From Garra rufa (taxonomy: Eukaryota; Chordata; Actinopteri; Cypriniformes; Cyprinidae): a DNA stretch of 64,000 nt. Below, one piece after another: positions 45,401 through 60,400 of this stretch. The translations under genes were made by a program, and so were the position numbers. Numbering within the stretch: position 1 is the stretch's first letter; each line of letters starts with the position of its first letter. Location of the stretch: NCBI RefSeq assembly GCF_049309525.1, contig NC_133371.1, forward strand, positions 38,818,035 to 38,882,034, given 5' to 3'. The notes under the pieces were generated by a model that worked only from the letters and a program-made list of their open reading frames with translations, did not search any database and was not told the origin of the DNA.

Positions 45401-48400
45401 ATTGCATTTTTTTCTTAAGAGCTTCATAAGATATAGCTCTTCCATTTCATCTGCTAAGGGCAGCACAATCTGCAAATGCCAAAAGCCATTAGGATAATAA
45501 CACTTTGTGTTCAACTTTCATTGCTGCATTGCTAAAGCTCTGTAAATGAATGCATACTAACAGCGTTCCAAGCCGCAGCTCTTTCAAAGAGCCCAAATAC
45601 AGTTCAAGTCAAAAGTTTACATACACCTCGCAGAATCTGCAAAATGTTAATTATTATTTTGAATCAGGGGATCATACAAAATGCATGTTATTTTTTATTT
45701 AGTACTGACCTAAATAAAATATTTCACATAAAAGGCATTTACATATAGTCCACAAGAAAAAAATAATAGTTGAATTTATAAAAATGATCCCGTTCAAAAG
45801 TTTACATACACTTGATTCTTAATACGGTGTTTTACCTGAATGACCCACAGCTGTTTTTTTTTGTTTTTGTTTAGTGATAGTTGTTCATGAGTTCCTTGTT
45901 TGTTCAGAACAGTTAAACTGCCTGATGTTCTTCAGAAAAAATTATTCAGGTCCCACAAATTCTTTGTTTTTTCAGCAGTTTTGTATATTTGAACCCTTTC
46001 TAACAATGACTGTATGATTTTGAGATCCATCTTTTCACACTGAGGACAACTGAGGGACTCATATGCAGCTATTACAGAAGATTCAAACGCTCACTGATGC
46101 TCCAGAAGGGAAAACAATGCATTAAGAGCCAGGGGGTGTAAACTTTCAAACAGGATGAAGATGTGTACATTTTTCTTATTTTGCCTAAATATCATATTTT
46201 TTCCATTTAGTACTGCCCTTCAGAAGCTACAGAAAATACTAAAATGTTTCCCAGAAGACAAAATAAGTTGAATTTACCCTAATCTTCAAATTCAAAAAGT
46301 TTTCACCCCCGGCTCTTAATGCATTGTGTTTCCTTCTGGAGTGTCAAGTAAGTGTTTGAACCTTCTGTAATAGTTGCATATGAGTCCCTCATTTTCCCTC
46401 AATCATACAGTCATTGTTGGAAAGGGTTCAAATACACAAAAATGCTAAAAAACCAAAGAATTTGTGGGACCTGAAGGATTCTTCTTAAGAACTATCACTA
46501 AACAAAAAAACACAACTGTGGATCATTCAGGTAACAACACAGTATTAAAGAATCAAGCGTACAGTATGTAAACTTTTGAACGTGGTCATTTTTATAAATT
46601 TAACTATTATTTTAATATAAAAAATAACATGCATTTTGTATAATCCCTTACATTTTGGTTAAATAATTAACATTTTGCAGATTCTGCAAGGTGTATGAAA
46701 ACTTCTGACTGTAAAAATATACTGCAATTGAATTAAAGTAACACAGCACAATTTTGCATAATATTCTAAAACATCTCACGACATTCCCAGTGAAATAAAA
46801 CTACAGCCAAGTAAGCATCAGCCAGAGTTTGTTTTATTTTGTCAGCCTGCCTGTACTACAAAGCGGGGGCAGATTTGCATTTGAGAAGATGAATTTATAG
46901 CCAAAGTTATATATTAGAGGTGCTATTCCTCCACGGGACCGCAGCATTGCAGAGCTGCGTCTGACACCGTATTGATTCCTGGCAGCTGCCTTTGGCAACG
47001 GTTGTAACTGGCTAATATAGTGAGCTTTCAACCACCCCCACAGCGGTACAGTCCCAATAAATCAGGCCCAATGATAATAGAGAATCTTGACCTACTAATC
47101 TGTAATAAGCAGAGTGCTCTGCACCGAAGGCACAGAGCCAAACCGTGCCGCCCACTGGTGTGACAGTAAGCAGATAAACAGAGAGAGGTGTAGAGAAGGT
47201 TTTTTTTTTTTTTAAACAATATCCTTTTTTTATTCTTGCGTGCGTCAGTAAAATGTATAATTGAAGATGTGCAATTCATCTTGGGTGCAGGTTGAAAGAC
47301 ACAAGATGAAAGATGAAATATTTCCAATTTTCTTTATAAATGACCAAACTATGCTGAGTGCTTCAAAATGCTCTTTGTTTGTGCCTTAGTGATGTTCTTT
47401 TGACTGCTTTCATTTAAAGAGCCAAACATGCACAGACACGCTGTAGGAGCATCTAGAGAGCTCATTGCTTTAAAAGCAGCTTGCGAGAAGGGAAAAAAGG
47501 TTAGGTGCATCTCTCTAGACTCGCCTCAGACTATTTATACACCCACCGTCTCCTCCAGGGCAGCTCTCCCTTTTTGACTCGGCAGCAGTTGCCGTCTGCA
47601 TTCGAGAATATGAATATCTCTTCCTGCAGCTGTCTGTGATTCCTGCAGGATGGAGGCAATGTAATGCGTTGGGATGCGTGCAACCTATAAATGTCATTAA
47701 GACTGTTTGGGTCAAAGATTAGGGGAATTGAATTAGATTTGTTGCAGTGTAATTCGCTGAGGAATCGTTCTAAAATCATTCTGATATCTTCTGTACAATG
47801 AAATGAAAGCAACAGACTTGCATCTCATCATATGCCTGCGCATTAGCTGCGAGCAGCAATTACGGAGCCAAGCACACTTGTGGAATGGAATATTGTAATG
47901 CAGAGTAGATTTGTGGAATATACCTTGTAAGGCTGCGCACATTTGTGTAGTCATGACAACCGCTGACAGCTAGCGTTTTGAAAACAACTGTTTCAAAGGC
48001 TAAAAGCAGATTCATTATTGCTTTTGACCTAAAGCTTAGCGTTGATGGCAATCACAGAATTCTTTTTTTAATATGAAATCACTTGCATCTTCACTATTAA
48101 TTTCAATCTGAGCCATTTCCATACTCCTCAATTAATGTGCCAAATTTCCCAACGATTTAATATGCGGTTCAAAATGCATGTTATGATTTATTTAGTACTG
48201 TCCTGAATAAGATATTTCACATAAAATACATTTAGTCCATTAAAGAAAATAATAGTTGTATTTATAAAAATGACCCTGTTCAAAAGTTTACATACACTTG
48301 ATTCTAAATACTGTGTTGTTACCTGAATGATCCACAGCTGTGTTTTGTTTACTGACAGTTGTTTGTCCAGAACAGTTAAAAACTGCCCACTGTTCTTCAT

Positions 48401-51400
48401 AAAAATCCTTCAGGTCCCACAAATTTTTTGGTTTTTCAGTATTTTTGTGTATTTGAACCCTTTCGAACAATGACTGTATCTGATTTTGCGACCCATCTTT
48501 TCACACTGAGGACAACTGAGGGACTCATATTCAACTATAACATAAGGTTCAAATGTTCACTGATGCTCCAGAAGGGAACCGCTGGAAAATTTACCCTGAA
48601 CTTCAAATTCAAACTTTTTGAATTTGAAGTTCAGGGTAAATTTAACTTATTTTGTCTTCTGGGATACATGCAACTACCTTATGTAGCTTCTAAATGGCAC
48701 TACTACATGAAAAAAATATGACATTTAGGCAAAATAAAAATAAAAATGTACAAATCCTCATTCCGTTCAAAAGTTTTCACCCCCTGGCTCTTAATGCATT
48801 GTTTTTCCTTCTAGAGCAGTGTTTCTCAACCCTGATCCTGGGCGCCCCCCCAACACTGCACATTTTGTGTGTCTCCCTAATCAAGCACACCTGATTGCAC
48901 TCATCAGCTCATTAGAAAACATCTCCAGGACCTGAAATGGGTGTGTCAGATTAGGAAGACATGCAAAATGTGCAGTGTTGGGGGGTGCTCAGGACCAGGG
49001 TTGAGAAACACTGTTCTAGAGGATCAGTGAGCATTTGAACCTTCTGAAATAGTTCGATATGAGTCCCGTAGTTGTCATCAGTGTTAAAAGATGGATCTTA
49101 AAATCATAGTCATTGTTGGAAAGGGTTCAAATACACAAAAATGCGGAAAAACCAAAGAAGCTGTGGGACCTGAAAGAGAACAGCAGGCAGTTTAACTGTT
49201 CAAGACAAACAAGGGACTCATGAACCACTATCACTAAACAAAACACAGCTGTGGATCAATCAGGTAACACCGCAGTATTAAGAATTTGAACGGGGTCATT
49301 TTTATACATTTAACTATTGTTTTCTCTTGCGGGCTATATGTAAATGTATTTTATGTAAAAAATCTTATTTAGGTCAGTACTAAATAAAAAATAACATGCA
49401 CTTTGTATGGTCCCTCTAATTTTGGTAAAATAATTGTATGTAAATAATGTATGTAAACTTTTGACTTCAACAGTATATGCCTACATGGCTTTGGTGCTTG
49501 TCCCCATAAAAAAAATTGACTGTAGCTCCTTGCAGGTGAGGTTATACGATACAAGTTAGCTAATGGCATTAAATTAGTCTATCAGGTTTTACGTGCCTCT
49601 CAGAGTCTCAGTATAATAAGCATCATTTATTAGCAAGCAGAACACACCTTGAACTCTTTTCCACGCACTGCACCAGTGGGATGATCACATTACTGTGCAT
49701 AAAGCATCCAGGGCACAAACACACAGACACATCAAAACACACCCACACATGTACGCACACACAAGACTAAAAGGAGAGAAACTGTGTGTGGTGACAATAG
49801 CCATGTTGTGTAAACCACCAGAGCATTGTTTCGTGTTAATGACATGCCATAGAAAACTCGATCCCATCGAGAGGATACACAACTCTCTCGGGCACAGCTG
49901 GGCACCAGAGGAACAATGAGGAAACACAGCAGACAGTAACCACCGCTGCTTAGTCCATTATTGCATATGAGACAGAGCACTCTGTTCTTTAAAGGAGTCA
50001 TATCATACGAAATTGAATTTCACCCCTGCAATAAGAGTTTCATATACAGTGGCTATGTAAACAACTGGAAGCTTAATCTCAAGTACAAACAGACTATCTA
50101 TTGCAATATAGCTGCACTAAAGAAATTGGAAATGGTTGGATTTCTGACATCGGAAAAAGAAGGAGATGTATAATACATGGAAAAAGCTATCAATTTGCAT
50201 TCCCATTCATCTTAATGACGGATGCTTGGCTAGCGAAGGACATTACTGCGCTAAGGTGGAAATGGTAATGTAACCTAAATATCATAGATGTTTTTGGTGC
50301 AAGAAACCTTGACTGTCATTATAAATGGACATTTTAGTGGACAAAATTGAATTTCTCATTAGCAATAAGAATTTCATATACAGTTGCTATGTATACAACT
50401 AGAATTAAACTGAAAGCTTAATCAGACTATTGCAATAAAGCTGCACTAAAGAAATCACAAATGGTTGGTTTTCTGTCATCTGAAAAAAATAATATCTAAA
50501 AATACCTGGAGAAAGCTATCGGTTAGCAGTCTTACTATCACCGCGCTAAGGTGGAAATGGTAATGTAAAACTAAATATCACAAACATAACAATAGATGAA
50601 TGACCAAAGATTGCATTAGATTCACCCAGGATTTACACAAAGCTATTTATATCTCATTTTTACCCACTATAGAGACAACAGAGCCAGCGGCAAATTTCAG
50701 AATAACTGGCCGAGGTAAGGCTGCTCTCGGCGGGTTCATGAGTGTTGAACATCCGCTGACGCCCTGGAGCTCACATCTCAAGTAAAATTTTCATTCAGTG
50801 ACACAAAAACAGTATTATTTATTAATTAGAGTGGATTTGGGCATCCGACATGACACTCACTGTGAGAAACACTGCAAGCGAAGTGATACAAACAGTAGGA
50901 GCGTTTCCATTACAGATTTGCGCAAAACTTTGGCGATAAGTTGATTAAAAGGTATTGCGAAATGAAGTGTTTCCATTAACCGATTTTATGAGACTAAAAC
51001 GTATTTTATTCCTCTCGCGATAAGTCATGGCAACAGATTTTTTGTGGAATTTTGGCTATATTTAATTGAATGTGACCTGTAAATGTGAAATAAAAATAAA
51101 ACTTTTCCATTGCTGTTTTATGAAAATATTCCTTTTTTGAATTGCCTGAAAAACCACCACATGCGAGCGTAAAAACTTTTTGGCGATATATGGGAGTTTT
51201 TGCGCAATTGATGCGTTTCCATTAGGCGTATTTTCAATTCACAATTTCAATTTGCGCCATTTAAAGGGTAATGGAAACACAGCTAGTGAAACGGTTGGAT
51301 TTGCGATATCATTAAAATATCACACTCCTCTCAGCCAATCAGATTTAAGGACTAGAAAGAACTGTTATATATACATACATATATATACAATACTTATTAA

Positions 51401-54400
51401 TAGTGTCTTTATTTTTTGTTTATGCAAAATCTGCAATTGCAAAAAGTAAAACATCAGCATAGGGTTTTAGATGGCATCCAAAAATACACAAGTCCCCTTG
51501 GGTCCAGCGACAGCTTTCTTGGAGCCACTGTCACAATGCTAGCTGAGGTAGATTAAAATCTAAAGCTATTTTTAGCCAACGGTGTGCCAGATGCGGACAC
51601 GGCATATCACTAAATATCTTAATATCACGCATCAGCGTTTGAAGCTATGCCTACAGCTTTACACATGACAGATATGGGAATGTGCATTGTCATTCAAAAG
51701 GTTGTTCGGGCATGCGCTGTATTTTTCAATTAACATCAGAAGCACAGGGTCTGATTTCTTGTGTGAAGGTGGAGGATTGTAGAGGCCAGAGTTAAAGGCT
51801 CATGTTAAGGGCATATTACAAGAGAATGACTGTGTCATATCCAAAAGGGCAGGATGACAGTGCAGTGCCGAATATGATTTAGCACATAAAAACGCAAGGC
51901 TGTCTGTTTCTAAGTGGGCCATCTTCTGCACATATATATATATATATAAAGAAAATGTTCTGGACAGTGTGACCCCATGGGAAGAAGAACTAAATAATAA
52001 AGGGACACCAAAATCTATCAAATCTATGAATGCATTAAATAGCCTGTTTATAAACCATCAACATTTAAACTATATAGAAACACTGCAAATATGCAGCAAT
52101 TGATAAAATGTTTTTTCATAATATCCTTTGCAGAGGAAAGGGGTGTACAAAACACCCCAAAATAGTCAATTATATAACAGTTAAATTTGCTTATCTACAG
52201 CTGTTTCTACAAGGCACATGTGGTGCATTTCAGCTGCAAATATACTGATTACAAAGATGTGGCATGAATGTATTTGCACAGATCCACAAATTTAGAAAAC
52301 AGTGGATCACATGCGATTTTTCATTAGCATGCACAGCAGGCAGAAAATGAGATGCAAGCTGATTGTCAAAACTGAGCTCCTATAGTTTGGCCACTGTAGG
52401 AGCATATTTTACCAGGTTAACTGCTTTGCTGACACAGTCAGTTGTTTACTTTTTCATTCAAAATCACTGTAGCAAATTCAATTTACACTTTTTTATATAC
52501 TGAAATCTAAAGTGTTTTAGCATGGAAATGCATTGAAAAGATGGCCCCCCAAAACCCAAAAACCATCAGCAATGCTAAACTCGTATATGATTTGCAGTGC
52601 AGCACTGACAGAGAACAGCTGCAACTGGACACAGAACAGACGATCATTATAGAATATTAAATACTGTAGCATGTCTTATTCTCATGCAATTTCCTTCAGT
52701 GTACTGTAGTAATCCACCAATCCATAAATCAGCTTCTCATTAAATTACTTCTGCAATCAAAGCTCTGATGAAAGCAATGAACACAGCTTGTTGGGGTCAC
52801 AAGCATAGGAAGTCACATTAGCATAAATGATGGACAACTGACATCCTGTGGAAGTGGCCATGCTCACGCTACAGATGGCGTGTGAGCTTTAGTCCATCAT
52901 CTGACAAATCACTCAACCCCCACCCTCATCATCACCTTCATTTATTGGAATATCATGATGCACAACAACCGTTTCCATATTCAACCCCTTGACCACTTTA
53001 ACAGTGTGTGCTGCAGGCTGTGGCTCTCTTCAATCAGACTGTTATGTAATCACACATTTTGTCCAAACACAGGGATTCTTCCCCCAGACTTAGTACTCAG
53101 CACGTTTCAGCATTAACGTGAAGCTACACTCTCATAAATACCACTCATGCAGATTACCGCCTCTGCTCTCCAAGCTTAGTGTTTACTCAAGTCCTGGGCA
53201 GCTCACCAAATAAAGTTTGTCCACATTTGCAATGCTGAATGCATGCATAATTTTAAAAATAATTTTAAATTGTCTTGTTTTGCATACAAACAGCAGTTTT
53301 AAATCATCACAGCAACACCACTGCCCACTTTCAATTTTTTATGCTTTGAATTCCCAAACCATTTAATTTATTAGCAGTTTTAAATCACCAAAGGGACAAT
53401 AGTGCCCACTTTCATTTTCCAGGCTTTGGATTCACAAACAACTTAATTTCTTAGCAAGGTTTTGTTGACTCAATCTACACTGGCTGTTATTGGACAAACC
53501 TGAAAGAATGCCAATCACTCATTGGTCCCTGCAGAATGCTAATGCATTTATTGGCTCTTCTACTGCATCCTCAGCCCTTGTGGAGTTTTAGTGAAATTAC
53601 AATGCTTTGGAAAGAGCCATCTGGAGAATGAGTGGGCATAACAGAGGTTATGAACTGCGCAATGGAAAACCCTCCACTCCAGATTTTCTGTCTGTCAGAC
53701 TCATGCACCCGAGAACATTGGCTAATTAGTCATCATACAAATAAGAGCTAAGACTAAGAAAGATATCAGTCAGTAGAGCCTTTTGAGTAGTGACTTCAAA
53801 TTAAATTAAAGCTCCAAGCAGCGGCACCCAGGCTCACCACCACCCATTGGCTTTAGAAAAACAGTAAATGATAATGATAAAGTGGTAAATATTGGAAAAA
53901 GTAATTTATATGTGCCAAACATCCTGCTGCTGGCTGGTGGCGCTATGACTATAACTGATTATTGGCATGTAGATGTCTTCAGACATATGAAGTTTGGTGC
54001 AGACATGGCTTGAGTTAGTGTAAAACCTGACGCATCCTGTTGCCAGCATGTGGCGCTACGATAATAACAGAATATTGGCCTTCAGATGTGTTCAGGCCAG
54101 GACTCTTATCACCACCTAACATGTGATGTTTGGGTAAGATTGGTCAATGAATGGCTGAGTTACAGCAACCACTTTTTCTATTACGAAACATCGAACTTTG
54201 TCAGGCAGCCACGGACACGTCTTTTAACGAAAACTCAAGTTTTTTGTAATTTAACATTGCAAAGGCCTTTAGACTGACCAAATATGTTAATGTCATTAAA
54301 TTTCTAGGAGTAGTTTGTTACAGCATTAAACATGTCACTTCCTGTTGCCAGCAGGTGGCAATATGACAATAACTGAATATGGGCATGTAGATCCTTTCGG

Positions 54401-57400
54401 GACAGGAGTCTGAAAATGGCAAAAACAACACAAAAATTGCAGAGAAAATTCTAAATAATTCTAATCGGATTTTGCTCCAAGAGACTTTTTTGTAGGTAAT
54501 GGGGTGTTACATGTGTGTACCTATTTTCAAACATGTGTGTGAAATGTAGCTCTTGAGGCACTTCATTGAAAATTAATAGGTGGTGCTATCAAGTTATTTT
54601 GCCACACCCATTCCCTGAAACCTATATCAGACATAAATTTTCACCACTTCTGGTGTGTCTGCAACGTTTAATGAGTTACTGAGAATGTTTAGGCCCTCAA
54701 AATTATGATTCATTTTAGAGAATAATAATAATAAACTGAGCAATTCCAAGAGGGTCCTCACACCTATTTAGCAATCAACACAACTAAAGACACATATTAA
54801 AAAGTACAGTGAAATGGACACTAATGGACACTATTAAGACCTTCAGAAACATAGATATAAGATAAGAAAATAGTCAATGACTCACCTCAGCAAGGTGAGG
54901 CGTGGGGTTAAATCCACAGAGATGACATACAATGCTTTTACATTCAGTGCAGGTGTTGTAATTCGGAGGGTTCTTTGAGCCCACGTTAAGATCCACTTTG
55001 CAGAGTGGGCAGGTGGATGATTGAGGTGCACTTTCAGGACCTTTAACTAATTCATCCTGTCCTGTTTCAGGTTTATCCTTTTCTGAAATAGGTATCCTTG
55101 ACACTTTCCCCTCATTGAGCTGCTCTGGTTTCTTTTCAACAGGTGGTTTGCTCTCTTTTTCAGGAAGTACCTTGATGGGTTCTGTTGCAACAGATCCTTT
55201 ACGAGATGTTGGTGGTGTAGCCTTGGCAGAGGCCACTGAGCTTTTGCGAGAAGCTGGCGCTGTGGTAGCTTTGCCAGACTCAGAAACTGTGGAGCCTTTT
55301 CGTGAAGTTGGTGGTGTTGTGGATGGCTCATCTTGAACTGCTGAGGAGATCAGATTTGACGCAGAGCTAAATAATGAGGATCCAAAGCCCAGAACTTTCC
55401 CAGAGACAGCAGAAACTGACTGTGGTGAGGGTGACCGAGATCTAGCTGTTTCTGTTAGGCCACCAAATCCACCGAAGAACTTTCCTGTGGTTGACTCAGA
55501 TGGTTTCGGAGAAGTAGGCTGTGCTTTAGGACCACCTAATCCAAAACCAAAGAAGTTTGATTCCTGTTTTGGGGGTCCAACCTCAGTAGGTGGAGCAGAT
55601 TTGACAGGAGTGGTTGTATCTTTGGGTGGCTGCTGTTGTGTTTTCACAGGATCTGGTTGAGTATCGTTTTGTTTAGGAGGCTCTTTTCTTGGGGTGACTA
55701 TATCAGTTGCCTTGGCATCAGGACGTGCCTTTTGTTGAGGGCTTGGAACTGAGATCTCTTTCTTTATTTCTTGAGCAGCAGCAGCCTTCCTTTCAGCTGC
55801 AGCAGGCTTCTCATCAGGTTTGGGCTCAACTGGAGCTGTAGATACCTTGTCAGTTTTGGATGGAGTTTGGTTGTCTTTCAAGGGAACTGGCTGAGGTTTC
55901 ACTGTGGGACTTTCAGATGTTTTCATCCCTGCCTGTGCCCGTTGTACCTGGCAATTAAGGCAGAGCCATTCCTCAACCTGCAATGATTATAAGACAATCA
56001 TTGGCAATAGTATATTATGTCCTCTACTCTAATGTCTTACAGTAGGTTTCTACATAGAAAACATAATAACTACTAAAATCTGCTGCTTTAACATACATTA
56101 ATATAACAAATTACACCATTTATCACATCATTAATATTGGCTATGTGACAATTTTGTTACACTTATTTTACATATCCATTGCAAAAGCCGGTAAGGGTTT
56201 TTGTATACTTCATAATTAAATAAAATAACTGCCTCAAGACACACTGCTACATAATATGTCTTGGGAATTGCAATGGCTTGCCACATTGACAGCATGAATA
56301 CAAATGGCCTCTCTTAAATACTGTTTAAAAAAATAAAAAAAAAAAAAAATAAATAAAGCAAATAGGCAATTAGCGGACAAAGGGTCAAAGATGTAATGTA
56401 CTTAACAGCATTTAATATGAACATAGACATAAAATTATAAGTGAAATTAGAGCTTAATGATAGAAGACTAATAAATGCATGGGGAAATGTCTTGTTTTTG
56501 ACTTTAACATTTTTGGAATGTCTAAATAAATAGTTACATTTGCATTTAATTAATTTATGTTTTCCCCATAATGCCAGTGACATTGTTTTGTTCTGTATTA
56601 TGATGACAATGCAAGTTATACTGGCTTACTTTAAATATCTACTGTGTGATAAAGAGTAAAAGAATAGGTCCTAATTATGTTCAAATCAGAGGTTAAAAGT
56701 CTTACCTCTGTTTGATGGGGCATTGGATTAAATCCACATTGGCTGCACACTGTTGTCTTGCATTCTGTGCATGTGTTAAAATTCTTGGCATACTTGGAAC
56801 CAATATTGAGTTCCACTTTGCATAATGGACAATTGGTTTTGACTTCTTCAGGAGCAGGTTTCTGAGGTGGCTTGGGTGCTGTGACTTGCTTGATTTCTGG
56901 TTTCTTCTCCACTGGTTTCTCTGCATCTTGTGCCGCATGTGGTTTGGTGTCTCCTATCTTACTAGAGTCTACTGCCACTGCAGACCCTTTGCGAGATGTG
57001 GGAGGAGTAGACTTAACGGAGGTCTGGGAAACTGTGGATGCCTTTCGAGAAGTTGGTGGTGTTGTGGAAGGTACATCCTGAACAGCTGAGCTGATTAAAT
57101 TAGATGCTGAGCTAAACATAGAGGACCCAAAGCCCAGAACTTTCCCAGAGACAGCAGAAACAGACTGTGGTGATGGTGACCGAGATCTTGCAGTTTCTTT
57201 CAAGCCACCAAAGCCAAAGAGTTTCCCAGTGGTTGACTCCGATGGCTTAGGAGAAGCAGGTTGTGCCTTAGGACCACCAAATCCAAAACCAAAGAAACTG
57301 GATTCCTGTTTTGGTGGCTCTGCCTGTGGAGCAGATTTTTCTGGAGACTTGTCAAAGTCCTTTAAGAGCTTCTCAGTTTCTTTATCTTTCTTTGAATCTG

Positions 57401-60400
57401 ATGTTTCTTTCTTTAGAGAGGCTGCAGGTTGTGCCTTTATGTTAGTCTCTGGTGGTTTTGGTGAAGCTGAGACTAATTCTTTCTTTTGGGCATCCACTGA
57501 AATAGGAGTCTTAGTTTTGTCAGGGATGGCCGCAGCTTGAATCTCTTTCTTTTGGGTTTCAGGAACATCAGGAGCCATGGTTGACACTAATGGTGGTGCC
57601 CCTGGTGTTATGCTTTCTGTTTTTGGAGGCAGTGCTGAGGTGGAGACATTTTCAGGTTGGGTTTCATGGGTCTTTATTTTGGGAGGCTCTTGTGGTTCCA
57701 TTCCTTTTAATGCTCGCTGTGTTTGGCAGTTCAAACAAAGCCATTCATTGACCTATAAGGACAGATTAAAAGAGAATTCTTGAATACTTTCTTCCATAAT
57801 ATTTCTGGAACATTGACATAGTACTGATTATGCATGGTGACCACTACACAAAATTATACTAGACATTTTAGACATTCTCTTACCTCTGTCTGATGGGGTG
57901 TTGGGTTGAATCCACAGAGGTTACAAACAATGTTCTTGCACTCAGTGCAGTTATTGTAGTTAGGAGTGTCCTTTGAACCCACATTAAGATCCACTTTGCA
58001 AAGAGGACATGCTTTGGATTCTGCTTTAGGAGCTGTGACTGCTACTACTGAAGCTTCAGGTACTGCTGTAGCCTTTTGCACCTGCGTCTCATTTGATTTG
58101 TCCTCCTCTGGTTTGTCTGTTATAGGTGCTTTTGTGTCACCAGTAGGTGGAACTTTTTGAGAAGTAACAGATCCTTTTCGAGAAGCAGGTGGTGTTGGTG
58201 TAGTCTTAAGTGAAGTCTGGGAAACAACAGAAGCCTTGCGAGATGTTGTTGGTGTTGTAATCTTTGCAGATGTTTCAGAAGCTGTGGAAGCCTTATGAGA
58301 AGTTGGTGGCATTGTGGAGGACTCATCTGGAACGGCTGAGGAGATTAGATTAGATGCAGAACTCAAAAAAGAGGATCCAAAGCCCAGAACCTTCCCTGAG
58401 ACAGCAGTCACAGAAGGCTGAGGGGATCCAGATCGAGCACCACCAAAACCAAAGCCAAAGAAACCTGATTCCTCTTTAGAAGGTTCTGGTTTCTGTTGTA
58501 CAGCTGATTTTGCAGGAGAAGGATCACGTTTTGGCATTTCAGGTGTTTGTGTTGTAGCTTGTGTAGGTTTGTTCTCTTGATTCTCTGTAGCAACTGATGG
58601 GCTTATCTTCCCAATGACATCTGGCTTAGACACTGGAACTGGAGTATGTATGAGAGCCTCCTTGTTTTCTGGTATTGTTGGGGGAGATGCTTTGCTAACC
58701 TGTGGCTGTGGTTGGGCAGAGGCAGTCACTTGAGCTTTCTTCACCTGACAGTTCAAACACAGCCACTCCTTAACCTGTAGGATAATAATTTGAAGAAGAA
58801 TTAAAATACCAGAAGATGCTCTTGAAATTTCACTAAATTGACAAAACAAATAAATTAAGTACTCTTACCTTAGTTTGATGTGGCATGGGATTAAATCCAC
58901 AAAGATTGCACACTGTGTCCTTGCATTCAGTGCAGGTGTTGTAATTCGGTGGATCCCTCTTTATGTCCACTTTACAAATTGGACAGGCTTTCGGAAGCTC
59001 CAGAGCTGGTCTGTTCATTTTCACATCAGGTTCTTTGGGCTTCTCATCCTGTGGTTTATCGTCCTCTTTTTTCCTTTCATCCTGTTTCTGTGCAGGAACA
59101 AGTTTGGCTTCTTCTGCTGGTTTAATTTTTTGTGTGGCTTGTGAAGCTTCTGAACCTTTTCGAGAGGTAGGTGGGGTTGGTGCCATCTTATTAGAACTTT
59201 GGGACACAGTTGATCCCTTACGAGAACTTGGTGGGGTTTTAGTGGATGACTCATCCTGAACGGCTGAGGATATCAGATTAGATGCTGAACTGAGGAAGGA
59301 TGACCCAAAACCAAAAACTTTCTCAGAGACAGCAGATTGAGGAGAAGGTGACCGGGATCGAGCACCTCTAAAACCAAAGCCAAAGAAACTAGACTCTTCC
59401 TGAGTCTGTTCAACTTTAGATGATAGAGCAGGTTGGGAAGGAGAAGATTCACCTTTAGCCTTTTGAGCATTTGGTGTTGGAGCAACTGTAGGTTGTTTAG
59501 TCTCTGCTGGAGGTTTCTTGTCCTGCTCAGCAGGGACACTCTGCTTTTTCTCTGGAGAAGGTGGAATTTGAGTCGCTTTCTTTTCTGGAGATATTGGTGG
59601 TACTTTGTTGGATTGTGGTTGTGGTTGAGCAGGGGGAGGTCCTGAGGTTCTCTGTACCTGGCAGGTCAAGCATAGCCATTCTTTCACCTGTTAATTATAT
59701 AAAAAAAAGAATGAAATCATTAAACATACCCTATTTCTACACAAAATAACTCTTTTTTACAGCCTTTAAATACATAAATGTTAAAGACACTGACAAATGG
59801 TACCTCAGTTTGATGTGGATTAGGATTGAATCCACAGAGATTACAAAAACTTTTCTGGCAAGAACTACAAGAGCTGTAGTTCTGTGGTTCCTTCTTGAGG
59901 GTCTCTTTGCAAAGTGGACAGGTTTTTGGAAGCTCCTCTGGAGCATGTGGAGGTTTGACCAGATTAGGATCTGGAGTTTTCTGTACTGGCTTTGGTTCTT
60001 GCACTGATGTAACAACTGCCTTTGATTCCCCTTCAGGTGGTTTTTGTTTAACATCCTGAGGAGCAACTGATCCTTTTCGAGAAGTGGGTGGTGTTGGTGT
60101 GGTCCTATTTAAAGTCTGGGAAACTGTAGATCCCTTGCGAGATGTTGGTGGAGTTTTGGTGGAGGACTCATCCTGAACAGCCGAAGACATCAGGTTGGAT
60201 GCTGAGCTGAGGATGGAGGATCCAAAACCAAAAACCTTATCAGAGACAGCACTTTGAGGAGAGGGAGACCGAGATCGAGCACCACCAAAACCAAAGCCAA
60301 ACAAACTTGACTCTTCTTTAATCTGTTCACTTTTAGGTGGTGGAGCAGACTTGGAGGGAGAGGCATCACCTTTAGGTATTTGAGTATTTGGTCTTGTTGG

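Noticed and set aside
45600..46711. Active transposon
   Set aside because: Ends are intact but there is no transposase reading frame.
46834..48051. Overlapping short ORFs as a possible gene nested in the large intron
   Set aside because: All below 100 residues, overlapping in several frames, no domain, no conserved splice context.
53922..54740. Possible CRISPR-like or satellite array
   Set aside because: Only three diverged units of a dispersed eukaryotic repeat; no regular spacers.
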